64,000 nucleotides of DNA, taken from the NCBI RefSeq assembly GCF_012044895.1, contig NZ_CP050695.1, forward strand, positions 2,448,501 through 2,512,500. Direction: 5' to 3'. The stretch comes from Aquisalimonas sp. 2447. GTDB lineage: Bacteria; Pseudomonadota; Gammaproteobacteria; Nitrococcales; Aquisalimonadaceae. Positions 17,530-26,669 of this stretch are shown here, piece by piece (position 1 is the first letter of the stretch; each line of letters opens with the position of its first letter). The translations under genes and the position numbers were made by a program. The notes under the pieces were generated by a model. It was not told the origin of the DNA. It did no database searches and saw only the letters and a list, made by a program, of their open reading frames with translations.

Positions 17530-19395
17530 ATGCCCCTGAAACCGCGGAAAACACACAAGGACCGCCCCCGGTCCCTGCGCGTGCGGCTCGGGCTGATTCT
17601 GCTCGCCATGACGGTGCTAGCTCTGTTCAGCATGGGGGCATCCATCTACATCGCGGAGACGGCGCAGGATGACGCCGCCGCCATCAACAAGGCCGGCTCA
17701 CTGCGCATGCAGTCCTACCGCATTGCGGCGCTGCTCCAGGGCGAGGCCCCCGTGACCGAGGTGAGCGTGGCAAGGGAAGAGTTCGACGCGATCCTGAACG
17801 CCCCGGCGCTGACCAAGACCACGGAGGCGGCAGGGGCGGCACCGGGCCGCCACTACCGGGAGGTGCGCCAGACCTGGGAGGACACCCTCGCCCCGGATCT
17901 CCAGCTGGTCATCGACGACGAGGGTGACGTCGGCGGTGCACTCTATCTCGATGAGGTCCACAACTTCGTCACGGCGGTGGACACCATGGTCGCTGCCCTG
18001 CAGCGGCAGGCCGAGCAGCGCATCCAGTGGTTGCGCCTCAGCCAGGCGGCGGCGGTGGTGCTTGCGCTGACGCTGGCGCTCACCGCGGTGTACCTGATTC
18101 ACAGCGGCATCACGCGGCCCCTGGCCGAGCTGATGGGGATGGCGGAACGCGTACGCCAGGGTGATTTCACCGGCCGTGTGCAGCATACCCGCCGCGACGA
18201 GATCGGCCTGCTGGGGCGGAGTTTCAACACCATGGCCGCCGACCTGGAGACACTACATGCGGGGCTGGAGCGACAGGTGGAGATCAAGACCCGCGAGTTG
18301 CGCCGCAGCAACGAGGCCTTGCAGCTGCTCTACGACGCCGCGCGCACGCTCACCCCGGGGCAGCTGAACGAAGAGACCGTCCGCCCCATTCTGCAGCATC
18401 TCAGCCGGGTCACCGACATCCGTCTCATCACGGCATGCATCGCCGATCCCGACGAGAGCTCTGCTCGCCATACAATCAGCTCCGTGGCGGGCTACGAGCC
18501 CGCCTTCTGCCGCGCCCCGGACTGCAGCCACTGCCTGGACGGCAATGTTGCCCGGATACGCGGCGGCATCGGCGATGGTCTTGCCACCATTCCGCTGGAA
18601 CACCGGAGTGAACAGTACGGGGTCATGCTGCTGGAATTCACGTCCGGCACGGTGCCGGAGCAGTGGAAGTTCCGCCTCGCCGACGCCGTGGCAGAGAAGA
18701 TTGCCGTTGCCATCGGCCTGGCCCGGGAAGCACGCCGCCAGCGCCGGCTGGCGCTGCTGGAAGAGCGTTCAGTGATCGCCCGGGAGCTGCACGATTCCCT
18801 GGCCCAGTCCCTGTCCTACCTGAAAATCCAGGTCGCGCGACTGGACGCGGGCCTGCGGGATCAGGCCACCAGCGCGACTACCACCTCCGCGGTAACAGAG
18901 TTGCGCGAGGGACTCAACACCGCCTATGGTCACCTTCGCGAGCTCCTGACAACGTTCCGACTAAAGATGAATGAACCGGGACTCGCCGCCGCACTGCACG
19001 CGGCCGCGGAAGAGTACCGACGCCGGAGCGAGGGGACCGATATCCGCATTGAACGGCTCGACACGGGACTGAACCTTGACTCCAATGCCGAGATCCATGT
19101 GCTGCACATCGCCAGGGAAGCCCTGGCCAACGTGGTCAATCACGCCCGCGCCGCGCATGCCTGGGTCCATCTCTGCGGCAGTGAGGATGGCTGGGTCACG
19201 CTCAGCGTGGACGACGACGGCATCGGCATCGCAGACAGGCAAGAGCGCCCGCACCACTACGGCATACGAATCATGACGGAACGAGCAAACAGTCTGGGCG
19301 GGACGCTGAACGTGTCCCGGCGGGAGCCCAAGGGCACACATCTCGAGGTGCGTTTCCCGGCGCGCGATGACACGGTGACGGAGTCCGTCGTATGA
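17530..19395 (+). CDS. narX: Nitrate/nitrite sensor histidine kinase NarX
   Basis: A 621-residue membrane sensor that phosphorylates NarL when nitrate or nitrite is bound in the periplasm. Membrane segments lie near residues 20-43 and 175-196. Just after the first, AAAINKAGSLRMQSYRIA is the NarX/NarQ P-box that binds nitrate. A HAMP domain follows, then a cysteine-containing central module (CRAPDCSHC, about 322-330), then the HisKA_3-type dimerisation domain with H421 in ARELHDSLAQSL, and a HATPase domain (HIAREALANVVNHA, VDDDGIGI). The gene overlaps narL by four bases. The ATG at 17530 directly follows AGAGGT, a tight ribosome-site spacing. Confidence 0.96.
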   Translation: MPLKPRKTHKDRPRSLRVRLGLILLAMTVLALFSMGASIYIAETAQDDAAAINKAGSLRMQSYRIAALLQGEAPVTEVSVAREEFDAILNAPALTKTTEAAGAAPGRHYREVRQTWEDTLAPDLQLVIDDEGDVGGALYLDEVHNFVTAVDTMVAALQRQAEQRIQWLRLSQAAAVVLALTLALTAVYLIHSGITRPLAELMGMAERVRQGDFTGRVQHTRRDEIGLLGRSFNTMAADLETLHAGLERQVEIKTRELRRSNEALQLLYDAARTLTPGQLNEETVRPILQHLSRVTDIRLITACIADPDESSARHTISSVAGYEPAFCRAPDCSHCLDGNVARIRGGIGDGLATIPLEHRSEQYGVMLLEFTSGTVPEQWKFRLADAVAEKIAVAIGLAREARRQRRLALLEERSVIARELHDSLAQSLSYLKIQVARLDAGLRDQATSATTTSAVTELREGLNTAYGHLRELLTTFRLKMNEPGLAAALHAAAEEYRRRSEGTDIRIERLDTGLNLDSNAEIHVLHIAREALANVVNHARAAHAWVHLCGSEDGWVTLSVDDDGIGIADRQERPHHYGIRIMTERANSLGGTLNVSRREPKGTHLEVRFPARDDTVTESVV

Positions 19396-20030
19396 CAACC
19401 CGAGTTCTGATTATCGACGACCACCCGCTTCTGCGGCGCGGAGTGATGCAACTGCTGGAGCTGGAGAACGACCTCGAACCCGTCGGTGAGGCCAGCGACG
19501 GCAGCGAAGGCCTGCAACTCGCGCAGGAACTCGACCCCGACCTGATCCTGCTGGACCTGAACATGGAGGGCATGACCGGGGTCGAGACGCTGCGCGCGCT
19601 GCGCGACCAGGGCAGCGAAGCTTGCGTCGTGGTGCTCACCGTCTCCGACAGCGATGAGGACATCACCAACTCGCTACGCGCGGGGGCCAATGGCTACCTG
19701 CTCAAGGACATGGAACCCGAGGCCCTGGTGGCGCAGCTTCAGCGCGCTGCCCAAGGGGAAGTGGTGATCAGCGACACGCTCACATCCAGCCTCGCCCGTG
19801 CCCTGACCAGGGACCGCCCCACCTCCGAGAGCAACCTGGACACGCTCACCGCACGGGAGCGGGAAATCCTGCGCCACCTGGCGCGGGGCGAGAGCAACAA
19901 GACCATTGCCCGCAACCTGGGCATCACCGAGGGCACCACCAAGGTGCACGTCAAGAACCTGCTCAAGAAGATGAACTTCCGCTCCCGGGTCGAGGCGGCC
20001 GTTTGGGCCGTCGAGAAAGGATTCAGATAG
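19392..20030 (+). CDS. narL: Nitrate/nitrite response regulator NarL
   Basis: A 212-residue LuxR/FixJ-type response regulator. The receiver domain shows the acidic pair D9/D10, phospho-acceptor D55 (LILLDLNMEGM) and a conserved KD at LLKDME. The C-terminal helix-turn-helix reads LTAREREILRHLARGESNKTIARNLGITEGTTKVHVKNLL (about 150-190), close to characterised NarL. Co-translated with narX. The 7-2-7 site at 13138-13153 is its likely target. Confidence 0.96.
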   Translation: MTTRVLIIDDHPLLRRGVMQLLELENDLEPVGEASDGSEGLQLAQELDPDLILLDLNMEGMTGVETLRALRDQGSEACVVVLTVSDSDEDITNSLRAGANGYLLKDMEPEALVAQLQRAAQGEVVISDTLTSSLARALTRDRPTSESNLDTLTAREREILRHLARGESNKTIARNLGITEGTTKVHVKNLLKKMNFRSRVEAAVWAVEKGFR

Positions 20031-20039
20031 GAGTGCTCC

Positions 20040-20429
20040 ATGGCCGAGTACTACACCCTGATCAAGCATGTGCACCAGGGCAGCGCCATCCTCAGCGTTG
20101 CCCTGTTCATCCTGCGGGGCATCTGGATGATGGCGGGATCGGGCATGCTGCAGCGGGCGTGGGTGCGTATCGTGCCGCACGTCATCGACACGGTACTGCT
20201 GGTCAGTGCCCTGCTGCTTGCCTGGATCATCGCCCAGTACCCCTTCGTCCATGGCTGGGTGACCGCCAAGGTGGTGGGGCTGGTGATCTACATCGCCCTG
20301 GGCATGATCGCGCTGAAACGCGGACGGACCATGGGCATCCGCGTGGTGGCCTGGGTCGCCGCGCTGATGGTGTTCGCCTACATCATGCTGGTGGCGGTGA
20401 CCAAGCAGGTGCTGCCCCTGATCGGCTGA
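20040..20429 (+). CDS. SirB2-family integral membrane protein
   Basis: A 129-residue protein with four predicted membrane segments, starting AEYYTLIKHVHQGSAILSVALFILRG, the SirB2 N-terminus. The histidines at the start of the first segment (KHVHQ) are conserved in the family. The molecular function is not established; the Salmonella name derives from an early link to invasion gene expression. It follows narL by 9 bp with a good AGGAG site, so it is probably read from the narXL transcript. Confidence 0.85.
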   Translation: MAEYYTLIKHVHQGSAILSVALFILRGIWMMAGSGMLQRAWVRIVPHVIDTVLLVSALLLAWIIAQYPFVHGWVTAKVVGLVIYIALGMIALKRGRTMGIRVVAWVAALMVFAYIMLVAVTKQVLPLIG

Positions 20430-20484
20430 GGTGGCGACCAGGCATCGCGGCACAAGGCGGGGACCATGGCGCCATCGTAGCCAT

Positions 20485-20575
20485 CGTAGGGCGGACCTTC
20501 AGGTCCGCCGATGGGCTTCGATGAGCCACCTTGGCCTGCATGTCTTGCACGGCGGACCTGAAGGTCCGCCCTACG
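20485..20575 (+). repeat. Bipartite palindromic repeat, copy 2 (full length, forward)
   Basis: Left arm CGTAGGG with GGCGGACCTTCAGGTCCGCC, a centre reading GGGCTTCGATGAGCC then TTGGCCTGCATGTCT, and an inverted right arm ending CCCTACG. About 91 bp. The same centre in the same orientation recurs at 35580-35672 and 41866-41957. Confidence 0.92.
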
Positions 20576-20677
20576 GTCCTCGGCCGAGCTGAAGGGCCGC
20601 CCTGCAATGCCCTCGACGACCAACACAGAGTGCATCTTGATACACCTCCACCACCAACCAACAACGGAGACACCCCC

Positions 20678-21424
20678 ATGGACCTCGGACTCACCGGCCG
20701 CAAGGCCCTGATCACCGGCAGCACCGCAGGCATCGGTGCCGCCATCGCGGAGACGCTGGCGCGCGAAGGGTGTGATGTCGCCATCTGCTCCCGCAGCCAG
20801 GACAAGGTCGACGCCATGCTGGCCCACCTGGAGCCGCTGCCGGGCCGCGCCATCGGCCGTGCGCTGGACGTCAGCAACCACGCCGCCTTCGCCGCCTGGG
20901 TGGAGACCGCCGTGGGCGAATTCGGCGGCCTGGACATCTTCATTCCCAACGTCAGCGCCATGACCAGTGACTGGGAGCAGATGGTGAACACGGACATCCT
21001 CGGCACCGTGGCCGAGGTGGACACGGTACTCCCGCATCTGCTGCAGTCCGACCAACCATCACTGGTCTACATCAGCTCCATCGCCGGGCTGGTTGGCGTC
21101 CCGCCCATGGCCGCCTACGGCGCGATCAAGGCCGCCATGAGCCACTACATGAAATCGCTGTCGGTCAAGCTGGTGCGCAAGGGTGTGCGCGTGAATGCCG
21201 TCTGCCCCGGCGACATCCTTTTCCCGGGTGGTGTGTGGGATCGCGTGCAGCAGAACGACCCCAAGCAGTTCGAGAAGGTGCTCAAGCGCAACCCCATGGG
21301 CCGCCTCGGCACCCCCCAGGAGATCGCCAACGCCGTCGCCTTCCTGGCAAGCCCCGCGGCCAGCTTCATCACCGGCGCCCAGCTGGTGGCAGACGGCGGC
21401 AACACCACCCACGTCCAGGGCTGA
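20678..21424 (+). CDS. Short-chain dehydrogenase/reductase (SDR)
   Basis: A 248-residue classical SDR. The N-terminal NAD(P)-binding motif is TGSTAGIG (residues 14-21), the catalytic serine and tyrosine lie in YISSIAG and AAYGAIKAA, and the C-terminus reads SFITGAQLVADGGNT. It most resembles 3-ketoacyl-reductase-type SDRs; the substrate is unknown. The ATG at 20678 has a GGAGA site 8-10 bases upstream. The gene stands alone, bracketed by two copies of the palindromic repeat family, upstream of the LiuR-type-controlled importer operon. It could be a beta-hydroxyacyl or terpenoid alcohol dehydrogenase feeding that pathway, but this rests on position only. Confidence 0.88.
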   Translation: MDLGLTGRKALITGSTAGIGAAIAETLAREGCDVAICSRSQDKVDAMLAHLEPLPGRAIGRALDVSNHAAFAAWVETAVGEFGGLDIFIPNVSAMTSDWEQMVNTDILGTVAEVDTVLPHLLQSDQPSLVYISSIAGLVGVPPMAAYGAIKAAMSHYMKSLSVKLVRKGVRVNAVCPGDILFPGGVWDRVQQNDPKQFEKVLKRNPMGRLGTPQEIANAVAFLASPAASFITGAQLVADGGNTTHVQG

Positions 21425-21470
21425 TCCCGCGGCCCGGCCCTGCCGAGGCACGATACCCCTCCGGGGCACC

Positions 21471-21564
21471 TGTAGGGTGGACCTTCAGGTCCACCTTCCC
21501 CCGACCTGCAGGCCAAGGTGGCCCATCGAAGCCCGCAATGGCGGACCTGAAGGTCCGCCCTACG
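21471..21564 (-). repeat. Bipartite palindromic repeat, copy 3 (reverse orientation)
   Basis: About 94 bp. The left arm contains GGTGGACCTTCAGGTCCACC and the right arm GGCGGACCTGAAGGTCCGCC, so the two arms differ from each other but each keeps its own palindrome. The centre (CAGGCCAAGGTGGCCCATCG) is the reverse complement of the centre of copy 2. The surrounding 21425-21898 gap also holds two LiuR-like operators and no gene. Confidence 0.92.
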
Positions 21565-21629
21565 CCTTCTGCCCTGCGAATTACCCTCCCTTCAGCGGCC
21601 GCCTTGCCGCACCGCGTCACAAGTCATAG

Positions 21630-21658
21630 TTGACGCTTACGTAAAGGGCATCTATGTT
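21630..21658 (+). promoter_or_regulatory. Sigma70-type promoter with LiuR-like operator in its spacer
   Basis: TTGACG (21630-21635), 17 bases, then TATGTT (21653-21658) forms a near-consensus sigma70 promoter pointing toward the importer operon. TTGACGCTTACGTAAA (21630-21645) overlaps it and contains the TTACGTAA core typical of LiuR operators of the MerR family. MerR proteins bind between -35 and -10, which fits this layout. It lies about 240 bp upstream of the first gene, so the leader is long; the operator at 21785-21804 is within it. Confidence 0.6.
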
Positions 21659-21784
21659 TTCTCTCAAGGTGCGCGCTGCGATGGATGCATGAAAACAGAC
21701 TTTATTTCAGCATCATAACCGCATACGCACAGGCGAAACCTTCACCTGACAATGAGTAAAGACATTACCCCTTTGTGTCTTGCT

Positions 21785-21804
21785 TTACGTTTACGTTAAC
21801 GGAA
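21785..21804. promoter_or_regulatory. LiuR-like operator upstream of the importer operon
   Basis: TTACGTTTACGTTAACGGAA contains a near-perfect 14-bp palindrome at 21788-21801. It matches 19 of 20 bases of the site at 29298-29317 beside liuR. It lies about 95 bp upstream of the GTG at 21899. Confidence 0.78.
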
Positions 21805-21898
21805 AGGTTTGCGCCTGCCCGAGCAAGGGCCTGGAGGAGAATGAAGGGCGGCGGTCACAGCAGCCCTCCGACAACACACAATTCGAGAGGACGGTCCC

Positions 21899-22699
21899 GT
21901 GGCAGCGACTGAGCAGCGAACGGACACGCCCACCCTGCAGTGCAGGCAGATCATGCGCCGCTTCGGCGGCCTTGTTGCGCTGAAGCCCACCGACCTGGAG
22001 ATCCGCCCCGGCGAGATCTTCGGGCTGGTGGGCCCCAACGGCTCCGGCAAGACCACCCTGGTCAATGCCGTCACTGGCTTCTACCCGCCCCAGGAGGGAG
22101 AGATCCTGTTCGAGGGGCGGCCCATCAATGAACTCAAACCCTACCGGGTCGCCGCCCAGGGCATCGCCCGCACGTTCCAGAACGTGGCGCTGTTCAAGGG
22201 CATGAGCGTGCTGGACAACATCCTGCTCGGGCGCCACGTGTTCATGCGCCCCAGCGCCCTGGCCTCGCTGTTCTACTGGTGGTGGGCGCAGAAGGAAGAG
22301 GTGCGACACCGGGAGAAAGTGGAGGAGGTCATCGATCTGCTGCAGCTGGAGAGCGTCCGGGACGAACCCGTGGACGTGATCCCCCTGGGCGTGCAGAAGC
22401 GGGTGGAACTCGCCCGGGCGCTCGCCGCCGAACCGCGTTTCCTGATCCTGGACGAACCCATGGCGGGCATGAACCAGGAGGAGAAGGAGTACATGGTGCG
22501 GTTCATCCTCGACGCCCAGGAAGCGCTGGATCTCAGCATTCTTCTCATCGAGCACCACATGGACGTGGTGACCGCCATCTGCGACCGGGTGGCCGTGCTC
22601 AACAACGGCGAGAAGATCGCTGAGGGCACCGCCCAGGACGCCATCAAGGATCCGGCCGTGGTCGCCGCCTACATCGGGAAGTCGCGCGATGCAGCCTGA
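21899..22699 (+). CDS. ABC transporter ATP-binding protein, LivG type
   Basis: A 266-residue ATPase of the branched-chain amino acid (HAAT) importer class. Walker A is GPNGSGKTT (about residues 43-51). The signature motif is shifted to PLGVQKRVELARALAAEP instead of LSGGQ, and Walker B is FLILDEP. The GTG start at 21899 follows a GAGAGGA site. It is first in an operon with an acyl-CoA ligase, two permeases, a binding protein and a LivF-type ATPase, and overlaps the ligase by 11 bases. A similar altered signature occurs in LivG proteins encoded with acyl-CoA ligases. Confidence 0.93.
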   Translation: MAATEQRTDTPTLQCRQIMRRFGGLVALKPTDLEIRPGEIFGLVGPNGSGKTTLVNAVTGFYPPQEGEILFEGRPINELKPYRVAAQGIARTFQNVALFKGMSVLDNILLGRHVFMRPSALASLFYWWWAQKEEVRHREKVEEVIDLLQLESVRDEPVDVIPLGVQKRVELARALAAEPRFLILDEPMAGMNQEEKEYMVRFILDAQEALDLSILLIEHHMDVVTAICDRVAVLNNGEKIAEGTAQDAIKDPAVVAAYIGKSRDAA

Positions 22700-24659
22700 A
22701 CACCAGACCGCTACCGACACGACCGCCCCCGAAGCCCTGCACCCGCACTGGCAACGGGACGACAATCTCATCCGCCTGCTGGCCGAGAATGCCCGCACGG
22801 TGCCGGACGGTATCGCCATGCGCGAGCGCGACCAGGGCATCTGGCAGCAGTACACCTGGTCCGAATACCTGGAGACGGTGCTCGCTTTCGCCGCCGGCCT
22901 CGACGCCAACGGCGTGAGCCCCGAAGACAACATCCTGGTCATCGGTGACAACCGGCCGGCCATGTATTTCGGCATGATGGGGATGGTCTGCCTGCGCGCT
23001 GCGCCCTCCCCGGCCTATCCGGACACCACACCGGACGAGGTAGCCGACCAGATGCGCCGCGAAGGCATCCGCTTCGCCCTGGCGGAAGACCAGGAGCAGG
23101 TGGACAAGCTGCTGCAGATCCGCGAGGACTATCCGGAACTGGCGCTCATCATCTACGACGATCCGCGGGGACTTGCCGGCAAGGAGGCCGAAGGCGTCAA
23201 GGCATTCCGGGGTCTTCGCGACGAGGGCCGCCGGCGCCTGGCCGAAGAGGCGGGCCTGCGCGAAGACCTGCTCTCCCGGGCCAGTGTCCACGACACCGCA
23301 GTGCTCCTGCATTCCTCGGGCACCACCGGCGCCCCCAAGGGCATCCCGCTGAAACACGGGCATATCCTGTCCGGCGTACGCAACGCGGCGGCGGCCGGCT
23401 ACTTCGACGAGGGCGAAGTGCACATGGCCTACCTGCCCCTGGCCTGGGTGGGTGACTTCATTTTCTCCATCGGCGCCGCCGTGGCCCTGCGCTTCTCGGT
23501 GAACATCCCCGAGCGCCAGGAGACCGCCCTGCACGACCTGCGCGAGATCGCGCCGACCCTGTATTTCAGCTCGCCCCGGGCGTGGTCCAACATGCTCACC
23601 CGGATCCAGGTGGGCATCGACGAGTCCACCGGTCTCAAGCGCCGGCTCTACAGCCGTTTCATGCCCTTCGCCGTGGAGCTCGAGCGGCGACGCCTGAACG
23701 GCCAGCAGCCCAGCGGTGCGGAGCGGTTCTGGCGGGCGCTGGGCGAGATCCTTGTCTACGGCCCGATCAAGGATCAACTCGGCCTGGGCCGGGTGCAGCG
23801 CCCCTACACCGCCGGCGAGGCCATCGGCGAGGAGGTGTTCCTGTTCTTCCGCGCCCTGGGGCTGAACCTGCGCCAGTTCTACGGCCAGACGGAGAACTGC
23901 GCCCTGTGCGCCGCGCAGGACCCGGACACCATCAAGCTCCACACCGTGGGCAAGCCGTTCCCCGGCGTCGAGGTGCGTATCACCGACGACGGCGAGATCA
24001 TCATGCGCGGCGACAACGTCTTCGACGGCTACTACAACAAGCCCGACTCCACCGCGGAGACACTCCAGGACGGCTGGCTGCACACTGGCGATGCCGGCTA
24101 TCTGGAGGACGACGGCCAGATCGTGGTGCTCGGCCGTGTCTCCGAGGTGGTCTACACCGCCGCCGGCGAACGCTTCATCCCCACGTATGTGGAGAACCAT
24201 CTGAAGTTCAGCCAGTACATCAAGGACGTGTGCATCATTGGCGAGGGACGGGATCACCTCACCGCCATCGTGTGCATCGACCTGGATGCAGTCGGCCACT
24301 GGGCCGAAGAACACGGCGTCGGCTATACCTCGTTCGCCGATCTCTCGCAGAAGCCCGACGTGTACGCACTCATCCTGGGGGTGATCGCGCACGTGAACAC
24401 CAAGCTCCCGGAGGGGCTGCAAATCCGGCGCTTCGTGAACCTGCACAAGGAGTTCGACCCGGACGACGGCGAGGTGACACGTACCCGCAAGCTGCGGCGC
24501 AACGTCATCGACAAGCACTACGCGCCCATCATCGAGGCCCTGTACGACGGCCGAGACGAGATCGAATACGAGGCGCAGATCACCTATGAAACCGGCGAAT
24601 CCGGTGTGCTCAAGCGCCACCTGGCCATTCGTGATCTGCCCGCCGGCGGGACCAACTGA
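22689..24659 (+). CDS. AMP-forming long-chain-type acyl-CoA synthetase
   Basis: A 656-residue ANL-family enzyme that activates a carboxylic acid to its CoA thioester through an acyl-AMP. Motifs include HSSGTTGAPKGIPLKH (P-loop-like AMP-binding, near residue 205), YTAGEAIGEEVFLFF, FYGQTENC and the hinge region GWLHTGDAGYLEDDGQIVVLGR. The pattern is closer to FAA1/long-chain ligases than to acetyl-CoA synthetase. Its place between LivG and LivH genes means import and CoA activation are encoded together, as in fatty acid vectorial acylation. The substrate is unknown; control by a LiuR-like site suggests a branched or isoprenoid acid. Confidence 0.92.
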   Translation: MQPEHQTATDTTAPEALHPHWQRDDNLIRLLAENARTVPDGIAMRERDQGIWQQYTWSEYLETVLAFAAGLDANGVSPEDNILVIGDNRPAMYFGMMGMVCLRAAPSPAYPDTTPDEVADQMRREGIRFALAEDQEQVDKLLQIREDYPELALIIYDDPRGLAGKEAEGVKAFRGLRDEGRRRLAEEAGLREDLLSRASVHDTAVLLHSSGTTGAPKGIPLKHGHILSGVRNAAAAGYFDEGEVHMAYLPLAWVGDFIFSIGAAVALRFSVNIPERQETALHDLREIAPTLYFSSPRAWSNMLTRIQVGIDESTGLKRRLYSRFMPFAVELERRRLNGQQPSGAERFWRALGEILVYGPIKDQLGLGRVQRPYTAGEAIGEEVFLFFRALGLNLRQFYGQTENCALCAAQDPDTIKLHTVGKPFPGVEVRITDDGEIIMRGDNVFDGYYNKPDSTAETLQDGWLHTGDAGYLEDDGQIVVLGRVSEVVYTAAGERFIPTYVENHLKFSQYIKDVCIIGEGRDHLTAIVCIDLDAVGHWAEEHGVGYTSFADLSQKPDVYALILGVIAHVNTKLPEGLQIRRFVNLHKEFDPDDGEVTRTRKLRRNVIDKHYAPIIEALYDGRDEIEYEAQITYETGESGVLKRHLAIRDLPAGGTN

Positions 24660-24670
24660 GGCTCACCGAC

Positions 24671-25552
24671 ATGGAATACTTTCTGGAACTGCTGATCAAC
24701 GGGGCGCTCACGGGCCTGATGTACAGCCTAGTAGCGCTGGGAATCGTGCTGATCTACAAATCCGCCGGGGTACCCAACCTGGCCCAGGGCGCCATGGTGA
24801 TGCTGGGGGCCTATTTCGTCTGGATGTTCTCCAGCATGGCGGGCATCCCGCTGTATCTCTCCATCGCCCTGGCCATCGTCGCGATGTTCGCCTTCGGCCT
24901 GCTGGCTGAACGCCTGCTGCTGCGCAAGATGGTCGGCCAGCCCATCATCATGATCGTCATGCTGACCCTGGGCCTGGAGATTTTCCTGCGGGGGCTCGGC
25001 CCGGGGCTTCTTGGTGCCGCGCCAAAGTCGCTGGATCTCGGTATACCGCTCACGCCCATCATCGTCGGCGATATCTTCATCAACCGGGATTACCTGGTGG
25101 GCGGCACCGTGGCACTACTGTTGATCGGCCTGTCGCTGCTGTTCTTCCGCACCCGCATCGGCACCAAGCTGCGGGCGGTGTCCGACGACCATGTCTCCAG
25201 CTGGTCAGTGGGCATCTCCGTGGAGCGGGCCATCGGCATCTCCTGGGGCCTGGCCGGGCTGTGCGCCGTGGCGGCGGGCACCCTGTGGGGGTCCGTGCAG
25301 GGGGTGGACTGGACACTCTCCGCCCTGCTGTTCCCGGCCATCGCGGTGGTCATCCTGGGCGGCCTGGACAGCATCGTCGGCGTACTGGTCGGCGGGCTGA
25401 TCCTGGGCATTCTCGGCAGCGTCATTCCGGGCTATGTGGACCCGATCGTGGGCGGCGGTACGCGTGACGTGGTCACCTCGCTGCTCATTCTGCTCACCAT
25501 CCTGGTCCGGCCGCACGGCATCTTCGGCCGCGAAGACATCGAGAGGGTCTGA
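24671..25552 (+). CDS. ABC transporter permease, LivH type
   Basis: A 293-residue inner membrane protein with about eight hydrophobic segments, starting with the LivH-like MEYFLELLINGALTGLMYSLVALGIVLIYKSAG. It pairs with the LivM-type permease to form the channel. It starts 11 bp after the ligase stop. Confidence 0.93.
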   Translation: MEYFLELLINGALTGLMYSLVALGIVLIYKSAGVPNLAQGAMVMLGAYFVWMFSSMAGIPLYLSIALAIVAMFAFGLLAERLLLRKMVGQPIIMIVMLTLGLEIFLRGLGPGLLGAAPKSLDLGIPLTPIIVGDIFINRDYLVGGTVALLLIGLSLLFFRTRIGTKLRAVSDDHVSSWSVGISVERAIGISWGLAGLCAVAAGTLWGSVQGVDWTLSALLFPAIAVVILGGLDSIVGVLVGGLILGILGSVIPGYVDPIVGGGTRDVVTSLLILLTILVRPHGIFGREDIERV

Positions 25553-25556
25553 TTCC

Positions 25557-26630
25557 ATGTTCTATCGTCTGTCCGGAGTCCACCACACCCGCTACCAGAC
25601 CGCCCGCCAGCTCTGGCCGGTACCGGCGGATCGCCGCATTGTCATTGGCCTGCTGGCCCTGGCGCTGGCAGCCCCCCTGTTCCTGCCGGACCTGTACCTC
25701 AGCAGCTACATGCTGCCCTGGCTGGTGTGGAGTGCCGCCGCCCTGTCCCTGACCCTGCTCATGGGCATCGCCGGTCAGCTCCACTTCGGCTTTGCCGCGG
25801 TCATGGCCATCGGTGCCTACTCGAGCATCCACATTGTGCGCGCGGGCTGGCCCTTCGAGATCGCCCTGATCGGCGCCGGGCTGACCGCCGCCGTCATCGG
25901 CTGCATCTTCGGTGCCGCGGCGCTGCGGGTGAAGGGGCTGTACCTGGTCATGGCGACCCTGGCCATGCAATACCTGGTGGACTGGGTGATCATCAACGTT
26001 CCCGCCATCTCCGGCGGTGCCCAGGCGACACTGCAAACGCCGGATGTCACCTTCCTGTTCGTGCCCATGCAGGGCGACTGGGCGCTGTACTACGGCGCAC
26101 TGCTGTGGGCGGTGATCGTCACCCTGTTCGTGCTGAACGTGAAACGCACCAGTTTCGGCCGCGCCCTGGTTGCGGTGCGGGACAAGGACTACGCCGCCTC
26201 GATCATCGGCGTGAACAGTTTCAAGTACAAACTGCTGGCCTTCTTTGCCAGCTCCTTCCTGGGCGGTGTCAGCGGTGCCGTGCTGGCGTTCTGCTACTAC
26301 CAGGCGGTAACGCCGGAGCAGTTCGGCTTCAATGTATCCATTCAGCTCGTCGCCATGGTGCTGGTGGGCGGTCTGGGCAGCGTGATCGGCGCCTATCTCG
26401 GCGCCGGCTTCGTCCTGCTGGCGCCGATCATGCTCACCAACGTGGTCGCCTGGATGGCCATCCAGGGGTGGCTCACGGTGTCATCGAACCTGCTGGCGCA
26501 CATCCCGCTCATGGCCTACGGGGCGCTGATTATCGGGTTTTTGTTGTTCGAGCCCCTTGGGCTCGCGAAGATCTACGACAACATCAGGAAATACTTCCTG
26601 GTCTGGCCGTTCCGGCACTCCCGGAGCTGA
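25557..26630 (+). CDS. ABC transporter permease, LivM type
   Basis: A 357-residue membrane protein with an N-terminal extension of about 40 residues, then LivM features such as LMGIAGQLHFGFAAVMAIGAY and the cytoplasmic coupling region RTSFGRALVAVRDKDYAASIIGVN that contacts the ATPases. The ATG at 25557 lies 4 bp after the LivH stop; the open frame extends further upstream but overlaps the previous gene. A conserved glycine-rich stretch MVLVGGLGSVIGAYLGAGFV is near the C-terminus. Confidence 0.93.
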   Translation: MFYRLSGVHHTRYQTARQLWPVPADRRIVIGLLALALAAPLFLPDLYLSSYMLPWLVWSAAALSLTLLMGIAGQLHFGFAAVMAIGAYSSIHIVRAGWPFEIALIGAGLTAAVIGCIFGAAALRVKGLYLVMATLAMQYLVDWVIINVPAISGGAQATLQTPDVTFLFVPMQGDWALYYGALLWAVIVTLFVLNVKRTSFGRALVAVRDKDYAASIIGVNSFKYKLLAFFASSFLGGVSGAVLAFCYYQAVTPEQFGFNVSIQLVAMVLVGGLGSVIGAYLGAGFVLLAPIMLTNVVAWMAIQGWLTVSSNLLAHIPLMAYGALIIGFLLFEPLGLAKIYDNIRKYFLVWPFRHSRS

Positions 26631-26669
26631 CCTGTCCCGGAAGACATCACAAGACGAGGAGGAGTGACC

